This document shows positions 8,973 through 20,377 of a DNA stretch of 64,000 nt, one piece after another. The stretch covers positions 1-64,000 of the forward strand of contig NZ_JABMJG010000008.1 of NCBI RefSeq assembly GCF_013376045.1, read 5' to 3'. The position numbers and the translations under genes are program-made. The first letter of the stretch is position 1. Each line of letters opens with the position of its first letter. The notes beneath the pieces are model-generated. The model was not told where the DNA came from and made no database searches. It worked only from the letters and a program-made list of their open reading frames with translations. The stretch comes from Variovorax sp. SG517 (GTDB lineage Bacteria; Pseudomonadota; Gammaproteobacteria; Burkholderiales; Burkholderiaceae_C).

Positions 8973-10730
8973 ATGTGCCTGCAGTTTTCTTCCGTGCGCC
9001 CGCAAACTTCCATGACCCCGGCTGCCCCCTCTCCTTCCCTGCGCCAGCGCCTTTCGCGCTGGGTTCCGTGCCTCGCGTGGCCCCGCCCTTCCGCCGCGCT
9101 GCTGCGCAACGAGGCGATGGCCGGCATCACCGTGGCGCTGATGGTGATTCCGCAGGGCGTGGCCTACGCGGCGCTGGCGGGCATGCCACTGGTCACTGGG
9201 ATCTACGCAGCGCTGTTCCCGGCGCTGGTCGCGGTGATGTTCAGCTCGTCGCAGCGGCTGTCGGTGGGGCCGACGGCACTCACCAGCCTGCTGGTCGGTG
9301 CCTCGCTCGCGCCGCTGGCGGTGGCGGGCAGCGCCGAGTGGGTGGCGATGGCGGTGTGGCTCACGCTGATGTCGGGCGCAATCCAGATCGTGCTGGGCGC
9401 GGGGCGCTTCGGCTGGCTGCTGCGGCTGGTGAATTCGCCGGTGCTCATCGGCTTCACGCAGGGCGCGGCGGTGCTGATCGCCATCTCGCAGCTGCCGGCG
9501 CTACTGGGCTTCACGGGACGGACCATTCCGCAGGTGCTGAAGGGCGGACCGCTGCCCGACCTGGTGGCCATCGCCTTCGGCCTGGGCAGCATCGCGGTGC
9601 TGTGGCTGGGCAAGCGCCTGCTGCCGCGCTTTCCGACGACCATGGCGCTGGTGGCCGGCGCAGCCGCCATCAGCTGGCTGGCCGACTACGCGCTGCGCGG
9701 CGGCGCGGTGGTGGGCACGCTGCCCTCCGGGCTGCCCTCGTTCTACTGGCCCGGCCTGCTGCCGCTGAGCACCTTCAGCGCGCTGGTGCTGCCGGCGCTG
9801 ATGATCACGCTGGTGAGCTTTCTCGAAACGGCTTCGAGCGCCAAGGTCGACAACGCGCGCGCCGGCACGCTCTGGAACGAAAACCAGGACCTGATCGGCC
9901 AGGGCCTGGCCAAGCTGGCCTCGGGCTTCACGGGCGCCTTTCCCACGAGTTCGTCGTTCTCGCGCTCGGCCATCACGCTCTATGCAGGCGCGCAGACCGG
10001 CTGGGCGACGCTCTTCAGCGTGGTCGTGGTGGCGGGCGCGCTGCTGTGGCTGATGCCGCTGCTCTATCACGTGCCGCAGGCGGTGCTGGCGGCGGTGGTG
10101 GTCACGGCCATCCTGGGGCTGGTGAAGCCGGCGAGCTTCACCGCGCTGTGGCGCATCTCGCGCATCGAGGCGGGCATCGCCTTCGGCACCTTCGCGCTGA
10201 CCATCGCGACCGCGCCAAGCATCTACTGGGGCGTGCTCGGCGGCCTGCTGGCCGCCCTGGCGCACTACATGTACCGGCACCTGCACCCGCGCATCATCGA
10301 GGTGGGCCTGCATCCCGACGGCAGCCTGCGCGACCGCAACCTCTGGAAGCTGCCACCGCTGGCACCGAACCTCTATGCGCTGCGCATGGACGCCGAGCTC
10401 GACTTCGCCTCCGCCTCCACGCTCGAACGCGCGCTCACGGTGGCCCTGGCCGAGCGGCCCCACCTCACCGACGTGTGCCTGTTTGCGCAGCCGATCAACC
10501 GCATCGACATCACCGGCGCCGAAGTGTTCGGCTCGATCCGCCGGATGATGGAATCCAAGGGCATCCGCCTTCACCTGAGCGGCATGAAGCTGCCCGCGAT
10601 GCAGGTGCTCGAAAGCGCCGGGCTGCTGGCGCCGGGGCCGATGCTCTTCAGCTACCGCACCGACGGCGAGGCGCTCGCGGCGCTGATGCCGCGCGTCGAA
10701 GTGCCCGCGCAGCAGGAAGCCGCCGCCTGA
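8973..10730 (+). CDS. SulP-family anion transporter with STAS domain
   Basis: 585 residues. The SulP signature is in the first helices (ALMVIPQGVAYAALAGMP), followed by about ten more membrane segments. A C-terminal STAS domain lies from roughly residue 470 to 560. The helical motif AFPTSSSFSRSAITLYAGAQT near residue 325 is also typical. SulP proteins move sulfate, bicarbonate or dicarboxylates by proton or sodium symport; the substrate is not predictable here. The ATG at 9012, 13 codons in, is an alternative start. A LysR gene follows after 13 bases on the same strand. Confidence 0.87.
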   Translation: MCLQFSSVRPQTSMTPAAPSPSLRQRLSRWVPCLAWPRPSAALLRNEAMAGITVALMVIPQGVAYAALAGMPLVTGIYAALFPALVAVMFSSSQRLSVGPTALTSLLVGASLAPLAVAGSAEWVAMAVWLTLMSGAIQIVLGAGRFGWLLRLVNSPVLIGFTQGAAVLIAISQLPALLGFTGRTIPQVLKGGPLPDLVAIAFGLGSIAVLWLGKRLLPRFPTTMALVAGAAAISWLADYALRGGAVVGTLPSGLPSFYWPGLLPLSTFSALVLPALMITLVSFLETASSAKVDNARAGTLWNENQDLIGQGLAKLASGFTGAFPTSSSFSRSAITLYAGAQTGWATLFSVVVVAGALLWLMPLLYHVPQAVLAAVVVTAILGLVKPASFTALWRISRIEAGIAFGTFALTIATAPSIYWGVLGGLLAALAHYMYRHLHPRIIEVGLHPDGSLRDRNLWKLPPLAPNLYALRMDAELDFASASTLERALTVALAERPHLTDVCLFAQPINRIDITGAEVFGSIRRMMESKGIRLHLSGMKLPAMQVLESAGLLAPGPMLFSYRTDGEALAALMPRVEVPAQQEAAA

Positions 10731-10743
10731 GGCGCCATCGCCC

Positions 10744-11631
10744 ATGAAGACCACCATCGAAGAGCTCGTCGCGTTCCGCACGGTGGTGGACACCGGCTCG
10801 ATCACGGCCGCGTCGGAGCAGCTCTCTCAGACCGTCTCGGGCATCAGCCGCGCGCTGAGCCGGCTCGAGCAGAAGCTCGACACCACCTTGCTTCGCCGCA
10901 CCACGCGCAGGCTCGAACTCACGGAGGAAGGCGCGGCCTTCCTGCAGCGCACGCGCGCGATCCTCGATGCCATCGACGACGCCGAGGAACACATGGCCGC
11001 GCGCCGCGAGCAGCCCGCCGGCCGCCTGCGCGTGAACGCGGCCTCGCCGTTCATGCTGCACGCCATCGTGCCGCTGGTGCCGGAGTTCCGCCGGCTCTAT
11101 CCGCAGATCAGCCTGGAGCTCGACACCGACGACCTGCCCATCGACCTGCTGGAGCGCCGCACCGACGTGGCGATCCGCATCGGCCCGCTGCGCGACTCCA
11201 CCCTGCATGCGCGACCGCTCGGCACGCACCGGCTGCGCGTGCTCGCGAGCCCCGCGTACCTCGAGGCGCACGGCAAGCCGCGCAAGGTGGCCGACCTGGC
11301 CGAACACGCGCTGCTGGGCTTCACCCAGCCCGAGTCGCTGAACCGCTGGCCGCTGCGCGGCGTGCATGGCGACGAATGGAACATCGCGCCCACGCTGGTG
11401 GCATCGAGCGGCGAAACGCTGCGCCAGCTCGCGCTGGCGGGCGTGGGCATCGTCTGCCTGTCGGACTTCATGACCGGCACCGACCGCGCCAACGGCGCGC
11501 TGGTGCAGGTGCTGGCGAAGGAGACTGCGGACGTGCGCCAGCCGGTGAACGCCGTGTACTACCGCAACACGCAGCTGTCGGCGCGCATCACGTCGTTCCT
11601 GGATTTCCTGTCGCAGCGAATGGGCGGCTGA
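10744..11631 (+). CDS. LysR-family transcriptional regulator
   Basis: 295 residues. The N-terminal winged helix-turn-helix (ITAASEQLSQTVSGISRALS, about residues 20-39) leads into the linker helix and a LysR substrate-binding domain. IRIGPLRDSTLHARPLG is typical of the CrgA-like group. It is 13 bases downstream of the SulP transporter gene on the same strand, so the two are probably cotranscribed, which is unusual because most LysR genes diverge from their targets. Effector and targets unknown. Confidence 0.85.
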   Translation: MKTTIEELVAFRTVVDTGSITAASEQLSQTVSGISRALSRLEQKLDTTLLRRTTRRLELTEEGAAFLQRTRAILDAIDDAEEHMAARREQPAGRLRVNAASPFMLHAIVPLVPEFRRLYPQISLELDTDDLPIDLLERRTDVAIRIGPLRDSTLHARPLGTHRLRVLASPAYLEAHGKPRKVADLAEHALLGFTQPESLNRWPLRGVHGDEWNIAPTLVASSGETLRQLALAGVGIVCLSDFMTGTDRANGALVQVLAKETADVRQPVNAVYYRNTQLSARITSFLDFLSQRMGG

Positions 11632-11641
11632 GCACCGTCGT

Positions 11642-12223
11642 TCACTGCGGCTGCTTCGGCACGAAGCGCTCGACCGCGGCCGACTTGATCTCGTAGCCGC
11701 TCACGCCCATGTCTTCCGACGAATAACGCGCCGCCTTCATCGTGCCGCTGACGTACACCGTGTCCATCGCGTGCAGGCCTTTCACGACCGAGGCCGCGAC
11801 CACGTGCACGATCTGGTTGGCCGGCGGCGGCGGCGTGTGGATGCAAGCGCCGAAGTACGGCACGAGCAGGAATTCGCGGATGCCGTCCTGCGTGTTGTCC
11901 AGCGGAACGACGAAACCTGCGAGCTTGGCGGGCTTGCCGTCGAGCGCGACGTTGACGGGGGCGTTGTCCCAGACCGCTCGCATCTCGTCGAGCATCTGGA
12001 TGGCGCGGGGGTCGTTGTCGCGCAGGGCTTCGAGGCTGATGTTGCGGTAGCGCTTGGTGGGGTCCCAGCTCTTCGGGATCAGTTCTTCCCACTTGAGCTC
12101 GGGGGCTGCGGCGGTGCTTGCGTCTGGTTTCGCTGCCGCTCCGGGGCCGCATCCGCTCAGGAGCGCCGCGGCCGGAGCCAGCAGGAACGCGGCCAGCACG
12201 GCGCGCGATAAGGGCCTTCTCAT
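11642..12223 (-). CDS. DUF3299 lipoprotein
   Basis: 193 residues from the ATG at 12223. This start gives a lipoprotein signal peptide, MRRPLSRAVLAAFLL to the lipobox LLSGC (Cys27), whereas the longer reading frame would bury it. The mature part contains WEELIPKSWDP, GFVVPLD and the Cys-His element FGACIHTPPPPANQ, which are characteristic of DUF3299. Relatives sit near envelope or metal-transport genes, but no function is established. Predicted location: inner or outer membrane, periplasmic face. Confidence 0.83.
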   Translation of the reverse strand: MRRPLSRAVLAAFLLAPAAALLSGCGPGAAAKPDASTAAAPELKWEELIPKSWDPTKRYRNISLEALRDNDPRAIQMLDEMRAVWDNAPVNVALDGKPAKLAGFVVPLDNTQDGIREFLLVPYFGACIHTPPPPANQIVHVVAASVVKGLHAMDTVYVSGTMKAARYSSEDMGVSGYEIKSAAVERFVPKQPQ

Positions 12224-12350
12224 GAGTGCGATTGTGATCGGCAGACGTTTCAACCCCGTGGAGCAGGGCCTTTTGCACTCAATTCGTCCCAGATTGCGCA
12301 AATTTGTTGCAAAGCGCCAGAATGCCGCACCACGACACGAGGAGATCCGC

Positions 12351-12884
12351 ATGGCACCGACAGGATGGCTGGGACTCACGTCCCTGGGGACGGTTCATAC
12401 GGCGATCAGCCTGATCGCCGTCGTCGCAGGGCTGCTGGCCCTGTTCCGCTACAAGGAGATCACCATGCGCACCGGCCTCGGACGGCTCTTCGTGTGGACC
12501 ACCGTGCTCACCTGCCTCACGGGCTTCGGCATCTTCCAGCACGGCGGCTTCGGCAAGCCGCACGCGCTGGGCATCATCACGCTGGCTGCGCTGGCGGTGG
12601 GCGCACTCGCCGGGCGGGGCGTGTTGTTCGGCAAGTGGGCGCGCTACATCGAGGCCGTCGCGTTCTCGGCGAGCTTCCTGTTCCACTGGATTCCGGCCTT
12701 CACCGAAACGCTCACGCGGCTGCCGCTGGGCGCCCCGCTGCTGCCGAATGCCGATGCGCCGGAACTCAAGGCGATCACCGGCGTGCTGCTCGTGCTGTAT
12801 CTGGTCGGCGTCGGACTGCAGATCCGCCGGCTGCGCGGCGGCGGGGGAACGCTCAGTCCCGAACCGGCCCGCGCAGGCTCTTGA
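12351..12884 (+). CDS. hypothetical membrane protein
   Basis: 177 residues with four to five membrane segments. The first spans residues 10-32, then VWTTVLTCLTGFGIF, ALGIITLAALAVGALAG, and a C-terminal TGVLLVLYLVGVGLQIR. A short charged tail follows. I do not recognise the family. The ATG at 12351 is supported by a GAGGAG ribosome-binding site 7 bases before it. The last 32 bases overlap the 3' end of the convergent arfB gene. It diverges from the DUF3299 lipoprotein gene. Confidence 0.7.
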   Translation: MAPTGWLGLTSLGTVHTAISLIAVVAGLLALFRYKEITMRTGLGRLFVWTTVLTCLTGFGIFQHGGFGKPHALGIITLAALAVGALAGRGVLFGKWARYIEAVAFSASFLFHWIPAFTETLTRLPLGAPLLPNADAPELKAITGVLLVLYLVGVGLQIRRLRGGGGTLSPEPARAGS

Positions 12885-13260
12885 TCTGCGAGCGCTGGCT
12901 CTTGCCTTCGAGCCGGCGCTGCTTCGAACCGTAAGTGGGCTTGGTCGCGCGCCGCACGCGCGGCGCGACGGCCACGCTGTCGACCACCGCCTGCAGCCGC
13001 GCGAGCGCGTCGGCGCGGTTCATCTCCTGGGTGCGGTGCTGCTGCGCCTTGAGCACGAACACGCCTTCCTGCGTGATGCGGCTGTCGCGCAGCGCGAGCA
13101 GCCTCTCCTTCACGTCGGCCGGCAGCGAGCTCGCATGGATGTCGTAGCGCAGGTGCACCGCGCTCGACACCTTGTTGACGTTCTGCCCGCCCGCGCCCTG
13201 CGCCCGGATGGCGCTGAAGTCGACCTCGTCGGGGTCGATCAGGACAGCCGGACGGAGCAT
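12853..13260 (-). CDS. arfB: peptidyl-tRNA hydrolase ArfB (YaeJ), ribosome rescue
   Basis: 135 residues. It has the class-I release-factor GGQ loop (IRAQGAGGQNVNKVSSAVHL) but no codon-recognition domains, and a basic C-terminal tail (KPTYGSKQRRLEGKSQRSQI) that enters the empty mRNA channel of stalled ribosomes. It hydrolyses peptidyl-tRNA to free ribosomes stuck on non-stop messages. Start chosen at 13260, where the family's conserved MLRP-like beginning lies. It is 4 bases from the thiolase stop, so probably cotranscribed with that gene. Confidence 0.9.
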   Translation of the reverse strand: MLRPAVLIDPDEVDFSAIRAQGAGGQNVNKVSSAVHLRYDIHASSLPADVKERLLALRDSRITQEGVFVLKAQQHRTQEMNRADALARLQAVVDSVAVAPRVRRATKPTYGSKQRRLEGKSQRSQIKSLRGPVRD

Positions 13261-13264
13261 GCGT

Positions 13265-14449
13265 TCAGACCCGCTCGAAGATCGCGGCGATGCCCTGCCC
13301 GCCGCCGATGCACATCGTGACCAGCGCATAGCGCCCCTGCACGCGTTGCAGTTCGGCGATCGCCTTGGTCGTGATGATCGCGCCCGTCGCGCCCACCGGA
13401 TGGCCCAGCGAAATGCCCGAGCCGTTCGGGTTCACCTTGGCCGGATCGAAGCCCAGCTCCTTGATGACCGCGCAGGCCTGCGCCGCGAAGGCTTCGTTCG
13501 ACTCGATCACGTCGAGGTCGCCCACCTTCAGGCCAGTGCGCTCCAGCACCTTGCGCGTGGCGGGCACCGGGCCGATGCCCATGTACGCGGGCTCGACGCC
13601 GGCATGCGCGTAGCCCACCAGGCGCGCCAGCGGCTTGAGCCCCATCGCCTTCACGCGGCCGCCCTCGGCCAGAACCACGGCGGCCGCGCCGTCGTTGATG
13701 CCGGAGGCATTGCCGGCGGTGACGAGGCCGTCCTTCTTGAATGCGGGCTTCATCTTCGACAGCGTCTCGACGGTGGTGTCGGCGCGCACGTGCTCGTCGG
13801 TGTCGAAGAGCACGACGCCCTTGCGCGTCTTGACCTCGACCGGAACGATCTGCTCCTTGAAGCGGCCCGCCGCGATGGCGGCCGCCGCACGCTGCTGGCT
13901 CAGCACCGCCAGCTCGTCCTGCTGCTCGCGCGTGATGCCGTAGCGCGCGGCCACGTTCTCGGCGGTGATGCCCATGTGGATCTTCTCCCACGGGTCGTGG
14001 AGGATGCCGAGCATGTAGTCGACCAGCACCGCATCGCCCATGCGCGCGCCGTAGCGTGCCGAGGTGTCGAAGTACGGCCCGCGGCTCATCGACTCCGAAC
14101 CGCCGCCGATGGCGATGTCGCAGTCGCCCAGCGCGATGGCCTGCGCCGCCGACACGATGGCCTGCAGGCCCGAGCCGCAGAGGCGATTCACGTTGAAGGC
14201 CGGCGTCTCGATGGGGCAGCCCGCGTCGATGGCCGCCACGCGGCTCAGGTAGGCGTCCTTGACGTCGGTGGGGATCACGTTGCCTATGACCACGTGGCCG
14301 ATGGCATCGGCCACGACGCCGCTGCGCTCGATGGCGGCCTTGACGGCGGTGGTGGCAAGCTGGGTGTTGGGCACGTCCTTCAGCGAGCCGCCGAAGGTGC
14401 CAATGGCGGTGCGGGCGGTGCCGACCACGAAGATGTCGCGCGAAGTCAT
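13265..14449 (-). CDS. bktB: acetyl-CoA C-acetyltransferase / beta-ketothiolase (BktB-like)
   Basis: 394 residues, the standard biosynthetic-thiolase length. The nucleophilic cysteine is in VNRLCGSGLQAIVSAAQ (Cys90), the active-site His in GISLGHPVGATGA, and the second Cys in TMCIGGGQG near the C-terminus. By memory it matches the Cupriavidus BktB pattern closely (RTAIGTFGGSLKDV at the start). It makes acetoacetyl-CoA or beta-ketovaleryl-CoA and could feed polyhydroxyalkanoate synthesis or beta-oxidation. No phaC or phaB is adjacent, so the pathway role is inferred from the family. Confidence 0.88.
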   Translation of the reverse strand: MTSRDIFVVGTARTAIGTFGGSLKDVPNTQLATTAVKAAIERSGVVADAIGHVVIGNVIPTDVKDAYLSRVAAIDAGCPIETPAFNVNRLCGSGLQAIVSAAQAIALGDCDIAIGGGSESMSRGPYFDTSARYGARMGDAVLVDYMLGILHDPWEKIHMGITAENVAARYGITREQQDELAVLSQQRAAAAIAAGRFKEQIVPVEVKTRKGVVLFDTDEHVRADTTVETLSKMKPAFKKDGLVTAGNASGINDGAAAVVLAEGGRVKAMGLKPLARLVGYAHAGVEPAYMGIGPVPATRKVLERTGLKVGDLDVIESNEAFAAQACAVIKELGFDPAKVNPNGSGISLGHPVGATGAIITTKAIAELQRVQGRYALVTMCIGGGQGIAAIFERV

Positions 14450-14477
14450 GGAATGTCTCTCCTGGATGAAAGCAGAA

Positions 14478-14501
14478 AGCCGCGGCTGGCGAGCCGCGGC
14501 T
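14478..14501 (-). terminator. hairpin between the 115-aa membrane gene and the thiolase
   Basis: Two copies of the self-complementary decamer AGCCGCGGCT (14478-14487 and 14492-14501) flank GGCG and can form a strong stem. On the minus strand it is followed by TTCTGCTTTC. It would separate the clpB transcript from bktB. Confidence 0.45.
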
Positions 14502-14582
14502 CCAGGAGACGATTTTGACGGCGAACGGCGCGACCGGCTGTCGCGCCTGGAATAGCCGGCGAGCGGCGCTGCCAGCCCGCTG

Positions 14583-14930
14583 TCAGCCGCGCGGAGAGAC
14601 CGATTTCGGCGAAACGTCGGTCACGTCGCTGGCGCTGCCGCGAATGCGCACCGGGCGCTCCACCGATTCGCCGCGTGCCCGCGCGTTGGCAACGTCGGCG
14701 GCGGTCGGTTCAGCCGCCTTTGCCGCATTGCGAAAACGGTCGAAGCCCGAGCGGGGGTTGAAGCGCCCGCCCATGGAAGCCATCCAGGGCGTCACGGGCT
14801 TGCCCGTGAGGCGCCCCCAGGCGTAGCGAACGCCCCAGACGGCCGCCAGCAGCATGACCGCGACGGCCAGGCTGGCCGCGAAGACCAGCCCCAGGAGCAG
14901 AAGAATGACGCGTATTACGAAGTTCATCAT
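14583..14930 (-). CDS. small hypothetical membrane protein downstream of clpB
   Basis: 115 residues: one long N-terminal hydrophobic segment (residues 5-33), then a basic, Ala/Arg-rich cytoplasmic tail with TPWMASMGGRFNPRSGFDRF. I do not recognise a domain. It begins 6 bases after the clpB stop, so it is almost certainly cotranscribed and likely heat-induced with it. ATGs at 14930 and 14927 are both possible starts. A hairpin follows at 14478-14501. Confidence 0.7.
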   Translation of the reverse strand: MMNFVIRVILLLLGLVFAASLAVAVMLLAAVWGVRYAWGRLTGKPVTPWMASMGGRFNPRSGFDRFRNAAKAAEPTAADVANARARGESVERPVRIRGSASDVTDVSPKSVSPRG

Positions 14931-14936
14931 CCGACT

Positions 14937-17558
<2,622 letters not shown>

Positions 17559-17577
17559 GGTGATATTCCTGCATCCA

Positions 17578-17605
17578 AAATAGGGCTGTTCGGGCACGAT
17601 TCAAG
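17578..17605 (-). promoter_or_regulatory. sigma-32 (heat-shock) promoter of clpB
   Basis: Read on the minus strand: CTTGAAT (17599-17605), a 13-base spacer, then CCCTATTT (17578-17585). The sigma-32 consensus is CTTGAAA, 11-16 bases, CCCCATnT, so 13 of the 14 specified bases of the two boxes or close to it agree. The -10 box ends 19 bases before the clpB start, predicting a very short leader with the ribosome-binding site at its 5' end. Confidence 0.8.
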
Positions 17606-17699
17606 GTTGCCGGTCCGTCCGGTGCCCTGGGCACGGGTATTGCACAGGATTCCCCATCTCCCGCCCGTAGGCATTTCTCTCTCTCGAATGGAGTCGATC

Positions 17700-18692
17700 A
17701 TGGTTTTTTCAATGCGCGTTCAACCGGTGCGCCGGGCGATCAGCGTGGGTCTCTTCATGGCCGCAGCCGGGCTTTGCAGCCTTGCGCAGGCGCAAAGCGG
17801 CACGCCCGTGCGCCTGCTGGTGGGCTTTCCCGCCGGCGCCGGCAGCGACGCGATCGCACGCACTCTGGGCGAAAAGCTCAAGGACGTGCTGGGCGTGCCG
17901 GTGGTGGTCGAGAACCGCGCGGGCGCGGGCGGCCAGATCGCCGCGACGGTGCTGAAGTCTTCCCCGGCCGACGGCCACACGCTGTTCCTGTCGCACGACC
18001 ACACCATCTCGATCCTCCCGCAGGTGGTGAAGAACCCCGGCTTCAACCCCGCCACCGACTTCGTGCCCGTGGCCGGCTTCGCCACCTTCGCCAACGTGCT
18101 GGCCGTCTCGGGCGGCACGCCGGCCAAGAGCCTCGACGAGTACGTGAAGTGGGTCCGCACCCAGAAGGGCGGCAAGGAAACCATCGGCATCCCGGCGCCG
18201 GCCTCGATCCCCGAGTTCCTGGTCAAGATGATCTCGGACAAGTACAAGATCGACGTGCAGCCCGCCCCCTACCGCGGCAGCGCCCCCATGACGGCCGACA
18301 TGCTGGGCAACCAGATCACCGCGGGCATCGCCTCGGTGCCGGACTTCATCGAGAACCACAAGGCGGGCAAGGTTCGCATCGTGGCGTCCATCGGTGCCAA
18401 GCGCCAGGCGGTGATTCCGAACGTGCCGACCTTCAGCGAGCTGGGCTTCTCGAACCTGGACGACCTGCCCTACTACGGCATCTTCGCGCCGGTGGGCACG
18501 CCCCAGCCGATCATCGACAAGTACGGCGACGCGCTGCAGAAGGTGCTGGCCATGCCCGACGTGAAGCAGAAGCTCACGACGATGGGCCTGACGGTGGGCT
18601 ACGAGCCGCAGGGCCAGTTCGCGGGCCGCGTGCGTACGTACACGCAGGCTTGGGAAAAGATCATCCAGTCCAGCGGTTTCAAACCCCTGTAA
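17700..18692 (+). CDS. Bug-family periplasmic substrate-binding protein (TctC-like)
   Basis: 330 residues: a signal peptide ending LCSLAQAQS near residue 33, then the Bug/TctC fold with the typical opening PVRLLVGFPAGAGSDAIAR, VVENRAGAGG and DGHTLF. These proteins capture carboxylated solutes, often for tripartite tricarboxylate transporters. In this bacterial family most copies are orphan, and no TctA/TctB is nearby here. ATGs at 17688, 17700 and 17712 are all possible; 17700 has a GAG six bases before it. It diverges from clpB across about 140 bases. Confidence 0.85.
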   Translation: MVFSMRVQPVRRAISVGLFMAAAGLCSLAQAQSGTPVRLLVGFPAGAGSDAIARTLGEKLKDVLGVPVVVENRAGAGGQIAATVLKSSPADGHTLFLSHDHTISILPQVVKNPGFNPATDFVPVAGFATFANVLAVSGGTPAKSLDEYVKWVRTQKGGKETIGIPAPASIPEFLVKMISDKYKIDVQPAPYRGSAPMTADMLGNQITAGIASVPDFIENHKAGKVRIVASIGAKRQAVIPNVPTFSELGFSNLDDLPYYGIFAPVGTPQPIIDKYGDALQKVLAMPDVKQKLTTMGLTVGYEPQGQFAGRVRTYTQAWEKIIQSSGFKPL

Positions 18693-18701
18693 GGTCTGGC
18701 T

Positions 18702-18723
18702 CCCTCTCCCCAAGGGGAGAGGG
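18702..18723. terminator. perfect 10-bp hairpin between Bug protein gene and moaE
   Basis: CCCTCTCCCC (18702-18711) and GGGGAGAGGG (18714-18723) are perfect reverse complements around AA. There is no T-run, so factor-independent termination is uncertain. It sits between two convergent genes, and such CCCTCTCC palindromes are often dispersed intergenic repeats. Confidence 0.4.
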
Positions 18724-18736
18724 AACAAGAGGCGAA

Positions 18737-19213
18737 TCAGGCGTTCGGGGCGCTGATGCCCCAGCGCGCCAGCGCCGCGTCGTCGGCCACGCGCGCATCG
18801 ACCCAGCGGGCGCCTTCGGGCGTCTGCTCCTTCTTCCAGAAGGGCGCCTGGGTCTTGAGGTAGTCCATCAGGAACTCGCAGGCCTCGAAGCTCTGGCCGC
18901 GGTGGGCCGAGACCACCGCCACCATCATGATCTGGTCTTCCGGCTGCAGCAGGCCGACGCGATGGATCACGCGTGCACCCAGGATGTCGAAGCGCCGATG
19001 GGCCTCGTCGATCATGGCCTCGATGGCCTTCTCGGTCATGCCGGGGTAGTGCTCGAGTTCCATCGACGAGACGCTGCTGCCGTCGTTGCGGTCTCGTACC
19101 GTGCCGACGAAGCTGCAGACGGCGCCCACGCGTTTGTCGCCGGCACGCAACGCGGCGACTTCCCGCGAGAGGTCGAAATCGTTCGTCTGGATCGAAACAC
19201 GGGCAACGCTCAT
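18737..19213 (-). CDS. moaE: molybdopterin synthase catalytic subunit MoaE
   Basis: 158 residues. Family landmarks are all present: CSFVGTVRD near residue 33, LEHYPGM, the catalytic-loop region HRVGLLQPEDQIMMVAVVSAHR, and PFWKKEQTPEGARWVDA with the conserved lysines. With MoaD it converts precursor Z (cyclic pyranopterin monophosphate) to molybdopterin by adding two sulfurs. The start at 19213 gives the usual family length. Its partner moaD lies 1.1 kb away, separated by an oppositely oriented lyase gene. Confidence 0.92.
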   Translation of the reverse strand: MSVARVSIQTNDFDLSREVAALRAGDKRVGAVCSFVGTVRDRNDGSSVSSMELEHYPGMTEKAIEAMIDEAHRRFDILGARVIHRVGLLQPEDQIMMVAVVSAHRGQSFEACEFLMDYLKTQAPFWKKEQTPEGARWVDARVADDAALARWGISAPNA

Positions 19214-19480
19214 GTCCGAATTGTGGCATCGCGATAGACTGCGACGATGCCCTGCCTTGCCACGCCCACGCTCTTCCCGGTGCCTTCGCGCCTCGAAGAC
19301 CGCCGCGCCGGCCAAGGCAGCAGCAACGACAAAGCCAAAAAACCAAAGCTCGTCTGACCGGAGCCGAGGTTCCGTCGTCGGATGAGCGACGGAACCCGCC
19401 AAAGGCTTTGGCCCCTCCTGGGTTGCGCGCGCATCGGACGATGGTTCTTTCCATCGGTCGATTCCTGAAAGGAAGCCCGC

Positions 19481-20377
19481 GTGCCTCAACAACAACCAAG
19501 CCCCACCACCCCTGACTTTTCCGGCTTCTGGGTGGCTCTCGTCACTCCGTTCCGAGACGGCGCGGTCGACCACGCCGCCCTCGCCGCGCTGGTCCGGCGC
19601 CTCGCCGACGAAGGCGTGACAGGTTTCGTGCCCTGCGGATCCACCGGCGAAGCAGCCGCGCTGGACGAATCCGAGCAGTTGGCCGTGCTCGACACGGTGC
19701 TGGGCGCGGCCGGCGGCCTGCCGGTCGTCATGGGTATTTCGGGCTATCACCTGGGCAAGGCCACGGCCTGGGCCCGCAAGCTCTCGGAGCGCCCGATCGC
19801 GGGCCTTCTGGTGGCCGCGCCGCACTACGTGCGCCCCTCGCAGGCCGGCCTGCTCGAATGGTTCCGCGCCATCGCCGACGCCAGTTCGGTGCCCGTGCTG
19901 GTCTACGACATCCCCTACCGCACCGGCGTCACCATCCCCCGCGAGACGCTGCTGGCGCTGGCCGCGCACCCCCGCATCCGCGGCATCAAGGACTGCGGCG
20001 GCGACATGGCCAAGACGCGCGCGGTGATCTCCGACGGCCGGCTGCAGGTGCTGACGGGCGAGGACCACCAGATCTTCGGCACCATGGCCGAAGGCGGCGC
20101 GGGCGCCATCGCGGCCAGCGGCAACGTGCAGACGCCCCGCTTCGTGCGCCTGGTGCGCCTGCTCGCGGAGAACCGCCTGGCCGAGGCGCGCGCCGAATGG
20201 CAGCCGCTGCAGCCGCTGGTGGAGATGCTCTTCGCCGAACCCAACCCGGGCCCGCTGAAGGCGCTGCTGGCGCACAAGGGCGAGATGGCCGACGAACTGC
20301 GCTCGCCGATGACCCGGGCTTCCGACGGCCTGCGCGAACGCCTGGTCGAGCTGGACGCCCGCCTCAGCCGCCCGTGA
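19481..20377 (+). CDS. dihydrodipicolinate synthase (DapA)-family aldolase/lyase
   Basis: 298 residues of the class-I aldolase (beta/alpha)8 fold. The Schiff-base lysine is in GIKDCGGD (about residue 167), and the conserved tyrosine is in VLVYDIPYRTG. The N-terminal GSTGEAAAL replaces the usual GTTGE of true DapA. It may be a bona fide 4-hydroxy-tetrahydrodipicolinate synthase for lysine or a related pyruvate aldolase; sequence alone does not decide. It starts at a GTG (19481) preceded by GAAAGGAAG. It overlaps the 3' end of moaD by 14 bases and splits moaE from the other molybdenum genes. Confidence 0.82.
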   Translation: MPQQQPSPTTPDFSGFWVALVTPFRDGAVDHAALAALVRRLADEGVTGFVPCGSTGEAAALDESEQLAVLDTVLGAAGGLPVVMGISGYHLGKATAWARKLSERPIAGLLVAAPHYVRPSQAGLLEWFRAIADASSVPVLVYDIPYRTGVTIPRETLLALAAHPRIRGIKDCGGDMAKTRAVISDGRLQVLTGEDHQIFGTMAEGGAGAIAASGNVQTPRFVRLVRLLAENRLAEARAEWQPLQPLVEMLFAEPNPGPLKALLAHKGEMADELRSPMTRASDGLRERLVELDARLSRP